NCBI GenBank assembly: GCA_024195265.1
Contig: JAJLRJ010000007.1
Span: 12,246,828-12,310,827, forward strand
Direction: 5' to 3'
Source: Dendrophyllia cribrosa
Lineage: Eukaryota; Cnidaria; Anthozoa; Scleractinia; Dendrophylliidae
DNA: 64,000 bases
The translations under genes and the position numbers were made by a program. The notes beneath the pieces were generated by a model. The model searched no databases. It had not been told where the DNA came from and saw only the letters and a list, made by a program, of their open reading frames with translations. Position 1 is the stretch's first letter. Each line of letters opens with the position of its first letter. Below, piece after piece: positions 10,154 through 21,677 of this stretch.

Positions 10154-11704
10154 TTATAATTCTCCATAGTCCATTTCTTTCCACTCCTTCATAGCTGATA
10201 TGAAAGTGTCAAAACCTTCTTTAGGGTTTTCCCCTGGTCTCTTGAGATACTTAAAGGGGGACTTACGAATGGCAGATACTTGGCTTGCAAGGTAATACAA
10301 GTGATCCACACTGCAATTAGCAAAGAGGTTTAGTTCTGGGATGAAATAATGCGGACATGAGCAGTTTACCAAAGAATGCAAAAGATCATCTAGCAACCCA
10401 AGGAAACACACAGCAATATTTTCATCTGACCATCTGTCAGGGGGATGCCGCTCGCTTGCCCAAAGTAGAAGGGTCTTCAAGTGGTATGTGCTTATAAGAT
10501 TGCAAGTTGATGTGATATTTTCTTTGATAGCCATTTTGAACATGCGATAACAATAGTTTCTATTCCCAAGGCCCTTTGCCTTCATCAGTTTTACTTCTGC
10601 TTTGGATAAAGAAATTCTCCATTCCAATTCTTCATCACCCTGTGGAGATGTCTTAGGTACTAGGTGAAAGCCCTCTTGGATGATTTCTTCCACCAATGCT
10701 TCAGGAGGCCAAACCCTCTTCCTTGCTGCCCACTCTACACTGCATTTTGGCCATCCATTAAACTTGATCGCTGGAACCACGTCATAAGATAAATATGGAT
10801 CCTCCTCGCCGTATAATGTCTCATCCATTTGAACGGCTGGTCCGTGCGGAGCAACCTTGAATTCGAAATCCCTCTCTTCGGTTTTCCCACTTGTTTCCTC
10901 TACTTCCGGTTCCTCACTTGAAGAAATAAAATCGTGAAGCATTCGATATATCTCGCTTCTAAACTTCGAAGCCGACAGATAGTACTTCGAATCTCTCAGC
11001 GTCAGTAATTGAAGCAAATTGTCGCTATTGTTGGGCGAGAATGATGGGGCACACAAGTACACAAATCCAGGGTAGTTTGCATCAGTTACACACTGCAGAT
11101 GATCATTTAGACCGAGAGCGACGTTTGACACGCTCAACATGATATCATACTCAGGATTTACATTCACGCATCCAACTCCATCTTTGTAACTCATGTCTGG
11201 GACTTGGGAATCTTCGACGGAACTACCAGTCAAATCAAGCTGCCATTTAAGCCATGACACGCTAGGCCTATCCCTCAAAAGGCATTTGAGTAGAGTTTCA
11301 ATTAATGCGACCTCGTGAAGTCTGTTTACGAGGTAATTCAAATCTTGATCCAGACAATAAAGAAATATTTCTACGAGTTTCTCCTGTAGTTCTCCATGAT
11401 CGAGACCTGAAACGAAATCCACCCCTTTCATCGTTTCACTTGCAGATCCATGAAGATGCTCTATTCTCTCTAGCAGACTACGGGTTTGCTTTTTACTTTC
11501 TGCATCAATTTCCTCTTCGCTACCGAATCCCAGATCAGTAATATACCTTTGAAAGGTAATGTTTGCATCAACAGTTACAATGGCGAGTGCCTTCTTTATC
11601 CTTGGATCGCTAACATCCTCAGCAACTTTCATGAAAATTCGAAAATGATTTTCACTTGATTTTGCAAAGCGAAAGAAATCATTTACTTTTACTTTCCACT
11701 CCAT
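10154..11704 (-). CDS. Mab-21 / cGAS-like receptor, single-exon, 516 aa
   Basis: Intact ORF from ATG at 11704 to TAA at 10154. Residues 1-150 form a helix-rich N-terminal region I do not recognise. A nucleotidyltransferase core follows: G160-S161 (LTGSS), then E185-Y-D187 (NPEYDIML), and a third acidic residue D308 in YDVVPAIKFNGWP, the hallmark sheet of Mab-21/cGAS proteins. Residues 360-470 match the C-terminal helical domain (STYHLKTLLLWASE, PHYFIPELNLF). In cGAS-like receptors these residues bind Mg2+ and make cyclic dinucleotides after sensing nucleic acid. Because the triad is complete, an active enzyme is plausible, though other Mab-21 members are non-enzymatic. I see no clear cGAS zinc ribbon. 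Role in innate immunity is inference from family; cnidarians carry many such genes. Confidence 0.85.
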   Translation of the reverse strand: MEWKVKVNDFFRFAKSSENHFRIFMKVAEDVSDPRIKKALAIVTVDANITFQRYITDLGFGSEEEIDAESKKQTRSLLERIEHLHGSASETMKGVDFVSGLDHGELQEKLVEIFLYCLDQDLNYLVNRLHEVALIETLLKCLLRDRPSVSWLKWQLDLTGSSVEDSQVPDMSYKDGVGCVNVNPEYDIMLSVSNVALGLNDHLQCVTDANYPGFVYLCAPSFSPNNSDNLLQLLTLRDSKYYLSASKFRSEIYRMLHDFISSSEEPEVEETSGKTEERDFEFKVAPHGPAVQMDETLYGEEDPYLSYDVVPAIKFNGWPKCSVEWAARKRVWPPEALVEEIIQEGFHLVPKTSPQGDEELEWRISLSKAEVKLMKAKGLGNRNYCYRMFKMAIKENITSTCNLISTYHLKTLLLWASERHPPDRWSDENIAVCFLGLLDDLLHSLVNCSCPHYFIPELNLFANCSVDHLYYLASQVSAIRKSPFKYLKRPGENPKEGFDTFISAMKEWKEMDYGEL

Positions 11705-11754
11705 ACATGTAATAGATATTTTGGCCGACGTTTTTTCGTCTGATTCACTTCCAG

Positions 11755-11793
11755 GTCAGGGGGGGTTGGAAGCCTATCCCATGACGCAACGCA
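11755..11793. repeat. ~35-bp inverted-repeat box, left copy
   Basis: The box gttggaagcctatcccatga lies about 50 bp upstream of the Mab-21-like start codon. It recurs inverted at 17044-17082, upstream of the exon candidate at 16731-17009. The pair may be the ends of a 5.3-kb element or a dispersed promoter-associated repeat. Confidence 0.6.
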
Positions 11794-12939
11794 ACGAGTT
11801 ACCCGCGACATTTGAAGAAAATAAACAAACTTTTTGTAAAATCTCATATTTTGGTGATTTTGCCGGTACTCTCATTTTATGGTTTTAATTATGGGAGACT
11901 TGGGAATAAGCGAAGTAGTCCGTTGGTAACAGAAGAGAACCTCAATGTAAGAGTTTCATTTATATTTCCAAGTTTAATCCTCGTTTCTCGTCCTTAGAAA
12001 ATATCATTTTCCGCTCGCAGGAAAATGGCGATCATCCCCGAAAATACCACGAAAGTGAAGTTGTACCTTCTCCTTAATCGAAGCGTCACTAACATTTTAA
12101 CATAAATAACGTATTCCTTAATATCATAACAACTTAAAACATCATATCTCTCCAAGGCTCTCCAAGGTTTTAAAACCAAACTAGGCAGTGAAAAGTTTCG
12201 GCATTTTGTTGGGTTCCGATTGTTGCGAGCAAAAGGCTACTGCTTAACACATAATTTTCGCACGGTAGCGTATTTGTAAGACAGATCGAATATTAATTCG
12301 CTCGAAACGTGTTATTTCACCGAAAAGGGATTAATGTATCCCTCCGCCACCCTCAAATGGATATCCAAATATTAAATGGATACAATATCAAACCTTAGAA
12401 ATTATGGTACCCTTTTTTTCAGCTTAGTTTGTAAAAGTTCTAAAATTGTCAGCATGGATGGCATTATGTTTACTTCCACCTAAGAGGAGCCATTTAAGGA
12501 GAACAAAATACTTAATGTTCATTGTCTCGATACTGCGAAGACCGCAATTCAATTCACAGAAGTTTCTTGCTTCAGTTTTATTGTTGTTATTGGCAACTGC
12601 AGCCTGCCAGATAGTCTAGCAAAAAGAAGTTAGTCCTATTTCCAGATTTTCAGAGAAATCAAGTCTCATGCGGTTATTGAAGTTAAGTCAAGTAGTGTTG
12701 TGAAGGTAACCAACTTTTTCAAGACTTCTATCATTAAGTAGTTATTCTGGAAACGTGTTACTTTGATGATGTTTTGATTAATTCTTTAGTAGGTTCACTT
12801 AAAAGAGAATTATCATTCTTGGTCCAACCCATCTAGGGGTACCTATATTTTTTGGCTAGCCATCTTGGCAGGTGACTTTCATTTACCCAGAAGTAAGTAT
12901 AATTGAACTTAAGGTCCGGTGGCTCCTTATGTACCGGTC
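11794..12939. other. Spacer, no gene seen
   Basis: AT-rich, no convincing ORF or repeat. Confidence 0.35.
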
Positions 12940-13832
12940 AAATCGAAGCTTCAACAACCCCCCCCCCCCCCCCCCCCCCCCCCCAGCACCCCCTCGGGCA
13001 TTTGAATATTTAGAAAATTAGTGTTCAAATTCCCCCCTCCCTGAACCAAAAAGCAATTCAAATGCTCCAATCGAGGTGATCAAATGCCCCCACCCGCATT
13101 AAACTTATACTTTTAATAATTGTTTTTAATCTTGTGTGCAGCGGCGGAAATCAATATATACAACACACTGAATGCACAGCTTTTATACTGCATATCATAC
13201 AACATCTAAAGCTTTCTATTAAAACATTCCACCTACTTAAATTACTACATTTCATACATTCATGCCTTTTTACTGACATCGTGTATTAAAATATGCATAA
13301 ATACATGTGGCCGGTCAAAGTAATTGACATTTGTTATTTAATATTGTAAATGTTGTAGTTAATTTTTTATTTCAGGTAATTTTTGTTTTTCCTTTGTTTC
13401 AAATTCATTAGCATATATTACCATACCCAAAAACAATGGAAAAACAAAAATTACCCGAGATAAAAAATTAACTACAACATAAACACAAAATAATATATTC
13501 ATATATTCAAAGCATGATAAAAACCATTTTAAATACCTTCAAATACAGTGCAAAACTTATGCAAGCTTTGGCTTTTCAGCCACTCAGCCACGTACGCACA
13601 ATCTTTTCCTTTAAAATCTTCTACATGTATAACAGCAATCCGCCATGATTTCCAGCATGCCTCATGCAAGCAAGACATGTCACAGGAAATCAAGGCTAGG
13701 GTTCAAATTTCCCACCCCTTATGCATGGATTCCCCACCCCCTGGAAGACTATGATTATCAAATTCCCTTCTTCCCTGGACAGCAAAGGTGTCAAATGCCC
13801 GGGGTATGCCCGGGGGCGGGGATGTTGAAAAA
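12940..13832. mobile_element. TIR-type repeat with poly-C/poly-G flanks
   Basis: The left segment (cttcaac, a C run of about 26 at 12957-12984, then ctcgggcatttgaat) is inverted relative to the right segment (gtcaaatgcccggggtatgc ... gatgttgaa at 13790-13830). The right side is followed by a G run at 13838-13861. Secondary motifs (ttcaaattccc) recur within each side. It hosts the palindromic MITE at 13351. Confidence 0.55.
13351..13479. mobile_element. Palindromic TGTTG...CAACA MITE, copy C
   Basis: A 129-bp hairpin with target duplication TAAA (13347-13350, 13480-13483). Its loop (attcattagcatatattacc) matches copy B (attcattaccatatattagc), but the arms have diverged together. Confidence 0.85.
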
Positions 13833-13861
13833 AAGGAGGGGGGGGGGGGGGGGGGGGGGGG

Positions 13862-16726
13862 GAGAACAGTGGAGCAAGGATTGTTTTTCTTTGGATACCT
13901 GGAGCCCCACAGATTTTTCCTCTTGAACATGTTTGGAACTGGGGGCTCTAAAAAAGCCATGGTGTATCATTTTGGCCTTGGAGCCCTGGTGGCATGCTTT
14001 TTTGGCCCCATGGCCGTGGAGTCCTAGCCCTTTGGAACCCTGATGATGACTTAAAAATGAAGTCTAATTTTATTGTCTTGCAATGAAATATTTTGGCACA
14101 CATGATTTACCAGTAAGGATCAGTAGTTACTTTTTGGGCAAGAGAGCATATTAAGAATGGCAAACAGTGTGCAAAAATGGACCTAATAATTCTGTAATAT
14201 TTCAAGTCTCTTTTTGTGATTTTTTTAAACTTTGATATCTTACAGAAATTGTTTTTAAAAGACAGCAGTTCTTGGAAGGGTAGAAATAGTCATTCAGACA
14301 GTGTTTCTAATGTCAGTAAAAAGAATGTGTGAAAGAAAGCTTAAGTATCTCACAATAAATATTGGGAGAGCTTCTTGAAAAAATCACCAAAGAAACGCAA
14401 GAAAATCTGCAGTTATTATATTTTTTGCTTTGCAAACAACATAAAATATCTTTTGTTGAAACTCACACCTGAGCAAAAGCATGACATACAGCAAGCTCTG
14501 AGGGCTCTGCAGGAGAGTGAAAATGCACACACACACATTGGCATGAATGAGCAAAAAGAGGGATATGTATCACATAAGGAGGAGATTATGTCAATTTGAG
14601 TGAAGGCCTTACAACTAAAGAAAGTAGTAATAGAAGCCAAGCACATAGCAGCACAGATGCAACTAATGGATGGCACTGACAAATTGATTTATTAATCAGG
14701 AAAATAGATTTGGAGTAGCCAGTCCTCTAGTAAACAAAAAAAATATTTTTCCTGCACTGCTGTTGCTTGTTACACTCAACCTATAAATGGAGTATTGTCG
14801 CTAATCGCAATCATATTCATATGTCTGTTTACATTTAATAAACTGATATTTCACATTCGGAATAGCTTTTTTTCCACTCTTATTTCTCTCCTTGGTTGTT
14901 TTCTTGTGCTTCTTATCTACCTGCAAGAGATTTCAGAAAAAAATTAAAACTCATTTCACACATACCTAAAATCAAGACCCTTATCGGCTTTACACCTCCC
15001 CCCTCCCCCACCAAACACTAAACCCCCAAGCCTCCACCCACCATCCTTTATCAACAAACCCCCTCTTACCCTGCCTACTTTAATGCATTGTTTAACCCAA
15101 GTTTGCTTTGATTCTTTTAAATGCCCTTATCAACCTGATAATATTTAAGAAAAATGAAAAAACACATTGACTCTCTAACCTCCAAACTGCAACCACCAAA
15201 AACCCCCTATCCAAAATTCCCCCCCCCCCCCCCCCAAACAAAAAAAAAACACCCCTGGCAACTCCAGTGTTAGTGTTTAGCTCAAATTTGTTTTGGTTTC
15301 TTTTATATGCCCTTTTCTTTCTGAAAAGAGTTTAGTAAAGGAAATTAAAAGAAAATCAAATAAGCACTAAGAGTCAACAAAATGTAAGCAGTATCGCTAC
15401 TAATTTATTCGCATCTCTGTAGGCACACTAAATAAAATGGCATTTCATGCATGTTCCAAATTTTTATTTTCTTACTGTAAATGTCATAAACCCACAAATC
15501 CACCACCCAACCCCCATCTAAAATTTCCCCAACCCCTCTAACCCTGTCTACTCCTATGCTTAAACTGTCCTAAATTTGCTTTGGTTCCTTTCATATGCCC
15601 CTTATCTTCCTATAAATTATCTGAACAAAAGAAAATAAAAACTCATGTTTACACATACAAAACCTCATAACCCTCATTGTCCTTCAACGCCCTTAACCCC
15701 CAAACCGCCACTAGACCCAATAAAAAATGAAGTCACTAAATTTACTGCTGACTATTTAAATAGCTGTTTTTTGACCTGTAGGAAACTTCTATGAGACCTC
15801 CCCTCCCCGTTATATGTTGGCTGATACATGTAGGTCAAGATAAACGTCTAAAATGCTACATTATCTATAAAAAAAACTACTAAATTCAAATTAAATCCTA
15901 CAATGAGAGTAATTTATAATAATAATTGTAAAAATTAAAATCTACACCAGAATAGTTAAATTCTTCTCTACTCTGTAAATGAATAGCTATGGGGTGCTCA
16001 CACTAGTATCATTTTCAAGACACGATATTTATATTTTAGCCTTTCAACTTAATCAAACGCTTGAAGGATGAGAAAACCAATCTGTTTACACCAACATGGA
16101 TTGCATCCTCTTTTCCTTGTGTTGATGAATACTTTTCAAGAGGCTACATCTCAATTCTGCAGTGTTTCATTAACAAAGAAGACTTTTAATGAGTTATGGA
16201 AAAAGCATTCCCAATGGGGATTAATTATTGTTATTAGTGTATAATTCAATATCATATATGGTGTACTTGAGGTTTTCTATTTAGCATCACCACTTTCACA
16301 AAATTTTCACTCTAAATAAATGTGATCAAAATCAATCTGATTGCAGCCGTCTCCTTTATTGAACTATTGTCTCATCTTTGTTATTCTTGTCCTGTTTCTC
16401 TTTATTGACATGGACCTAATAAACCACACTCCTACCCCTATGTATTTTTAATTAACTCTACTTTATGTTCAGTGGCACCATCTATTTACCGCTTAGCATA
16501 CAGGGAAATAAAATCACTATGTTTAACTGTCTGTTTTTACTGAACTGTAACTTGTCTCGTTTTGTCCCATGTGCCACATTATCGAAACCTCTCCTCTACA
16601 ACCTATTGTATTGTCTGCTTAAACTGAATCAAAGCCTTAGGCTTTTAAATTAATCAATTACAGCAATTGCAGTTATACAAATGTAATATTACATTTTGTA
16701 TACCCTAGGTGGAGCACAAATAACCT
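13862..16726. other. Repeat-poor to C-rich spacer; possible coiled-coil exon relic
   Basis: No intact gene. Around 14459-14690 a frame reads LTPEQKHDIQQALRALQE and, beyond a stop, KVVIEAKHIAAQMQ, a possible decayed coiled-coil exon. From 15000 to 15740 three loosely related C-rich segments share tttgctttg..tcttttatatgccc. A mono-C run sits at about 15220. Confidence 0.3.
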
Positions 16727-16730
16727 TAAC

Positions 16731-17009
16731 TTACCTTGTAACCAAATGCTCAGACGAAATGTCAAACAAATGCCCACACTTAGCTTGCAAAAGTTGATTT
16801 CTTGTCCTTCTGGTTTCCTTAAGACTTTTTAAAACGAGATGACATGAAAAACATTGCCTTTTCCGACAGCTTTTGATTTCACAGCATAGTTCTGTTGTGT
16901 TACCAACCGATAAAAGGCGAAATGGTAGTTCGAAGACTGTAAAAAGCATGAAGAACAGCAGCTCCGCGGTCGTGATCGCTTCGACGACCAGAAGCAAATG
17001 CCAGGTCAC
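16731..17009 (-). CDS. Candidate first exon, unrecognised, Cys-rich
   Basis: The minus-strand frame starts at ATG 17009. It is followed by a consensus donor (ACAAG|GTAAGT, the GT at 16729-16730). The 92 residues begin with a hydrophobic stretch (LLLVVEAITTAELLFFMLF) that could act as a signal or anchor. They continue with clustered Cys/His (CRKRQCFSCH and KCGHLF), possibly a metal site. The nearest downstream acceptor-like site (cttgcag, about 14925 on the minus strand) would create a stop straight after the junction, so the next exon is unknown. It may be non-coding. Weak candidate. Confidence 0.25.
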   Translation of the reverse strand: MTWHLLLVVEAITTAELLFFMLFTVFELPFRLLSVGNTTELCCEIKSCRKRQCFSCHLVLKSLKETRRTRNQLLQAKCGHLFDISSEHLVTR

Positions 17010-17043
17010 GTGATCAGACGAATTTTGTATATATCTTTCATTC

Positions 17044-17082
17044 GCGTTGCATCATGGGATAGGCTTCCAACCCCCCCTGGTC
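17044..17082. repeat. ~35-bp inverted-repeat box, right copy
   Basis: Complement of the box at 11755-11793 with one or two differences (catcatgggataggcttcca). Confidence 0.6.
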
Positions 17083-17703
17083 CCAGGTTTTCCGTGACAC
17101 GAACAATCTCGTTCCCATACCCCACTGGGCCGCACGTTTTAGTGTCGCGCAAATGATATCGCTGATCTCGGATGGCAGAGCCTCCAAGCGCGCAGGGCTG
17201 TCATCAGCGCCTTGTGGACGTTGAAAGTCAGATTCTGGTCAGGAGTGGGCGTGTAACTAGACAATCCCAAGGTTAACACCAATTCAGGAATATCCTAGCG
17301 CTCGAGAGTTGTTTATACAAAGCATCATTCTTTGCTCGCACTTCCATCTGCCCCCTCACATTCAGAACATGTCAGAACGCTTTAAGTCCTCCCTTATGCC
17401 ATTGCTATAATTGAATGACCGCTGACCGTTCCCTGTGCACATATTTCCCATGTGGGAGCTTTGCGCAGTATTCAATTTAGATTTAGATTTAGAGATTGTG
17501 CGTGGCGAGATTGTGGCGCATCTGCGCGTCACGCAATGCATGGAGAAAAGTCTTACGCGATGGCAGCTGAGTAGCGAGCGCTGTTTTCTGCAGAAAAATA
17601 ATTAAAACTGCTTACTGTTTATATTCTAATGACAAATTTATTTGTAGGTCAACAACGCGTTTTACAGACAGAGGATTTTGCTTCAGGCCCTATAATCACG
17701 TAA
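17083..17703. other. Spacer, no gene seen
   Basis: Moderate GC, no ORF. A short atttag triplication lies near 17480. Confidence 0.3.
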
Positions 17704-17748
17704 AATGAATGAATGAATGAATGAATGAATGAATGAATGAATGAATGA
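17704..17748. repeat. (AATG)n microsatellite
   Basis: About eleven uninterrupted tetranucleotide units. Confidence 0.95.
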
Positions 17749-17858
17749 CTTTATATAGCGCACATACTGACATGTCTCATGAGATCGGACGTCAGCAAAA
17801 GAACAGGGTTTTGTTACTATACGTCCTCATGATCAGTTGTTCAATAACTTTAACATGC

Positions 17859-18033
17859 AAGGCTGATCAAACAGTTGAATTTGTTCGGTTTCTTTTAATA
17901 TTGCTCAATAGTTCGTTTGTTTCCATCTTCAATTAGCTTTTTAGCCCCTGATGAAGGTTAGTTTTGTCTAACCGAAATAGTGGGTAATATTAAAAGAAAC
18001 CGAACAAATTCAGCTGTTTGATCAGCCTTAAAG
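17859..18033. mobile_element. 175-bp hairpin element with a hammerhead-like core
   Basis: The arms aaggctgatcaaacag...ttcttttaatatt pair with their complement at 17988-18033 over about 45 bp. The loop holds CTGATGA, a 6-bp stem GGTTAG/CTAACC, then GAAA (about 17948-17978), the order of the catalytic boxes of hammerhead ribozymes. A plausible UH cleavage site and stem I are not evident, so it may be a degenerate or coincidental motif. Confidence 0.65.
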
Positions 18034-18212
18034 TTTTTTTATTTAGTTAATTGCTGACCCGGATCTACACAAAGATCCCGCTGCATTTTGCTACTGTTTG
18101 TTCAAGTGGTCCTTGCAGTTTTACAGAAGTCATTGTTCTTTTTACTCCTATAATGAGCTATACGAGGATGCTCCGCCCGAAAGGGGTACCTTATTTAGGC
18201 TGGAAGTATATT

Positions 18213-18331
18213 TAACAGTTATTCATCGAGGACGAGCCGAATATGAGCTGATATATATAACCAACGAGGCGCCGCGCCGAGTTGGTTATATATCAGCTCA
18301 TATTCGGCGAGGCCGAGATGAATAACTGTTT
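18213..18331. repeat. Terminal palindrome of the composite, left
   Basis: A 119-bp near-perfect palindrome centred on gcgccgcgcc (arms aacagttattcatcgagg..., gccgaatatgagctgatata). The same structure occurs inverted at 32368-32486. Confidence 0.85.
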
Positions 18332-18734
18332 TAGTAAATTTTCAAACACTCAAATAACCGGAAATTGGAAAAAAAATATTTCCGCTCCAAAAAAATACAT
18401 GACTGTCCCGTCAGTGAACAAGTGTCACATGACCGCTTCTCAAACCGAAAGCGAGTAAATGCTATAAGCAGGCGGCGAGATCGAGAAGAATGTTTCTTTC
18501 AAAAGTAGTTTCCTTCAAAATAAGATCGAGAAGAATGTCAAAGTTTCCTTCAAAAATAAGTCTTAATCGGACTGGCAGAAATGGTTATGGATTTGAACAT
18601 AACAATTGTAGAAATTATACTGCGGACGAGGAAAGATTTGCCCCCCACGTGCACGTGTCATTTTTTTTTTTCCGCCGTCGCGGCGGAGTAGCACTTTTTG
18701 TCGCGGGTCGCGAGTCGCGACTGAAAGTCGTGGG

Positions 18735-18822
18735 TGCGGGTGCGGGTGATAAGTGCGGGTGCGGGTAACAGGTGCGGGTGCGGGTAAAAGGTGCGGGTGC
18801 GGGTAAAAGGTGCGGGTAACAA
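18735..18822. repeat. (GTGCGG)n minisatellite, left arm
   Basis: Blocks of gtgcgggtgcgggt are spaced by gataa, aacag or aaaag. The inverted counterpart is at 22600-22685. Confidence 0.85.
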
Positions 18823-19726
18823 ATTATCAAAAAATTAAAATAAAATACCAAAAATTAAAAAGAAAAAAAATACCAAAAACTTACTTCTCCCAAAGCGGAG
18901 TTTCGAATTTTATCGTCCACTAATCATATTAGAAATTTGCAGTGGCATAGCCACAATTAGTGACTCTTCACTATTGTTAACAGATCGAATTACAATGTAA
19001 AAATTTTGTTTTTGTTTCTTTTTGTGTGCGCGGAGAGAGGAAAATCGGAAAACCCGGCGAAGCCTTTGTACAGCGGTATATACATATATATTTTTACCGT
19101 TTCGTCATGTTCAATCGTAATCCGTCGGTAACAAAAGAATAACCGCCAAAATGGGACAAAATAATTTATAAACAAAAGCAATAATTATCAATTTAAAGTG
19201 AAAATTCCTGATAACGTCCAGGCATTTATGCTGAGCCGATTTCAAGGAATCTTCAAAGGAAATACGAGGTTTATTAATATGTACCGTTCAAATTAATAAA
19301 GACCTTAATACGAAACCACAACGGCGACACCAACGCAAACGTCACTAAAAAATCAATCCGCAGTTATAAAACTACTTCGCGATTATATAAATCGACAAGT
19401 TCAATTTGTATAATGTAGCCGAACTACCCGCGTGTTGAATTTGTAGAGAAGGCTTCTTTAAAGTTCAGATAGAGTTTCAACGAAAATTCACAGTCACGTG
19501 TTCGCGTTCTCTTCAAAACCTTGAATTTGGTAATTTCACGTAGTTGTTTTGCAAAGTCTTCAACCTGATACTTCAACCACCAGCTGTTTCGCATGGGTGA
19601 TTTGGAACCATTAGTTAACAACATCCTCATAACTAGGCCCTGGCTTAGGCGAACTGTCGGAAAAGAAAATGTTCTTCGTACTGTTTAATACTCCGTGAAA
19701 TTCAAAACTATAAATTAAAGTTTAGC

Positions 19727-20111
19727 ACACGTGCACGCATACTGTTGCCATGGCACCCTCTTTCCCTTTTGACCCCCGCGCTGATCAAGCCAGTACCGTG
19801 TGAAAAACTCGATGGGCCAAGCACACGTGCACGCATACTGTTGCCATGGCACCCTCTTTCCCTTTTGACCCCGGCGCTCATATGATGCCCGATTTAGGGT
19901 GTTAGCTCAATTGTACATTGTACACATTCATTGTATTAGGTAAAATTATGTATTCTAATATATTCTATGGTATTGTATTCTATTGTATTGTCGTTCTTTT
20001 GTGCTCTAATATTCTATTGTTTTAACAAAAGAATAAGTGTTACCCCTAAATCGCGCATGGTATACCGGCGCTGATCAAGCCAGTACCGTGTGAAAAACTC
20101 GATGGGCCAAG
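19727..20111. repeat. Interrupted local direct duplication
   Basis: The segment from gcacacgtgcacgcatactg to ccttttgacccc occurs at 19727-19790 and again at about 19831-19883. The segment ctgatcaagccagtaccgtg... ggccaag occurs at 19779-19822 and about 20070-20111. The second duplication is split by an AT-rich stretch (19885-20060) bounded by inverted cgatttagg / cctaaatcg. Confidence 0.7.
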
Positions 20112-21185
20112 GATAACAAATTCCTTCGTGCGACCGCGCCGACATTGACACGAACGACCAATGTTCACTATCAAATCATAACTTCTTTTTACGATACACC
20201 CGAAACTAGTGAAGTTTTGTGGAAGAAAAAAAAAACAGTCCAACCTGTATTGTCGATGTCCCAAAATTTTGTTCCCGTATTAACCCATGATTAACCGTAA
20301 AAACTGCCTCTCTTTAAGTGAACACCTCAATAAAGCGGACGCGGACACTTACATTGAATAAATGGTCATTTCTCATCGTCAAAACCTGACCTGTACTATA
20401 AAACGAACACTTTAATATAATAAAACTCTTGCCATTGAAAATAAAATCCAAGTTTCCTTTGTTCAATTTGACGTGTCTTATCCTTACTAGAGTGAAAAGC
20501 AAGGAAAAAGACGTTTTGCGGCGCTCATTGTAGCAATTCAATCAACGCGAAAAATGATAGCACGATTTAGCATGAAGGGGACAGTGACATTCTCATTATC
20601 ACAGCAAAGATCCTCCATATCTCGGTGTATTGAGCGGACGCCCTATTCGGTCTGCAGAGCACAGAGGAACAAAGGAAAATGTCATACTGACTATATAGAG
20701 TGACAAAAAGCATTTAAATTAATGGCTGCTGATAATTGCGGAGATAAAAAAATAATTAAAAAATAATTGCGGAGATAACGCATTTATCCCAACCAAAAAC
20801 TATTTTTTTATGTCATGAGTTGCAGAAAAAGAAAATAATGTGGCATTACTTAAAATAAGTTGACATAAGTAAAGACGATTTACACGCTGCGCTTTTTCGG
20901 TCCGAGGGGGTTTGCGGCTGTTCACAGTGGACAGATGGATTTTTTTCACTCCCATTTCAATGCACGTCGCTGTTACATAGAGATGAGCAAACCGGCAATT
21001 TCCTTGTAATATTGTAAGTTTATGTACCGATTAACCCTCGGGTGTACAAAAGGTGTATACGGGTGTACACCCCTCCATAAGGTTTTTCTTGAATTTTTCC
21101 AAGCAAGACGAATCATCATCTACACTTGCCGTGGGAGGGGAGCACGGGCCTACTACCGGAACCGGAAATAAGAAGCGAAGAACGT
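20112..21185. other. Spacer of the 4.4-kb element, no gene seen
   Basis: Near 20290-20345 (ctgcctctctttaagtgaac, caataaagcgg) the sequence resembles the terminus of a pogo/Tigger-like transposon. Otherwise unremarkable. Confidence 0.35.
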
Positions 21186-21224
21186 TTGAGAAAGTCTAGT
21201 GTATACGTTTTGGCACAATTCTCT

Positions 21225-21677
21225 GACGTTCTCTGCAAAACAACTACGTGAAATTACCAAATTCGAGGTTTTGAAGAAAACGCGAACACGTGACTGTGAA
21301 TTTTCCTTTCTCTCTCTGAACTTTAAAGAAGCCTTCTCTACAAATTCAATACGCGGGTAGTTCGGCTACATTATACAATTTGAACTTGTCGATTTATATA
21401 ATCGCGAAGTAGTTTTATAACTGCGGATTGATTTTTTAGTGACGTTTGCGTTGGTGTCGCCGTTGTGGTTTCGTATTAAGGTCTTTATTAATTTGAACGG
21501 TACATATTAATAAACCTCGTATTTCCTTTAAAGATTCCTTGAAATCGGCTCAGCATAAATGCCTGGACGTAATCAGGAATTTTCACTTTAAATTGATAAT
21601 TATTGCTTTTGTTTATAAATTATTTTGTCCCATTTTGGCGGTTATTCTTTTGTTACCGACGGATTACGATTGAACAT
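21225..21677. repeat. Partial direct duplicate of the right arm
   Basis: The stretch from ctctgcaaaacaactacgtg to ggattacgattgaacatg repeats 21858-22309 in direct orientation with small differences. The right arm was therefore duplicated in tandem and joined at the gcgtgcacgtgtgc box. Confidence 0.8.

Noticed and set aside
13645..14027. Gly-rich / Pro-rich frames
   Set aside because: Created by the poly-G tract at 13838-13861.
16731..17009. Splicing of the candidate exon to the minus-strand acceptor near 14925
   Set aside because: The phase gives an immediate stop after the junction, so this gene model was not adopted.
18213..18331. Bacterial-type terminator hairpin
   Set aside because: The palindrome is a 119-bp transposon end in eukaryotic DNA and is repeated at the other end of the element.
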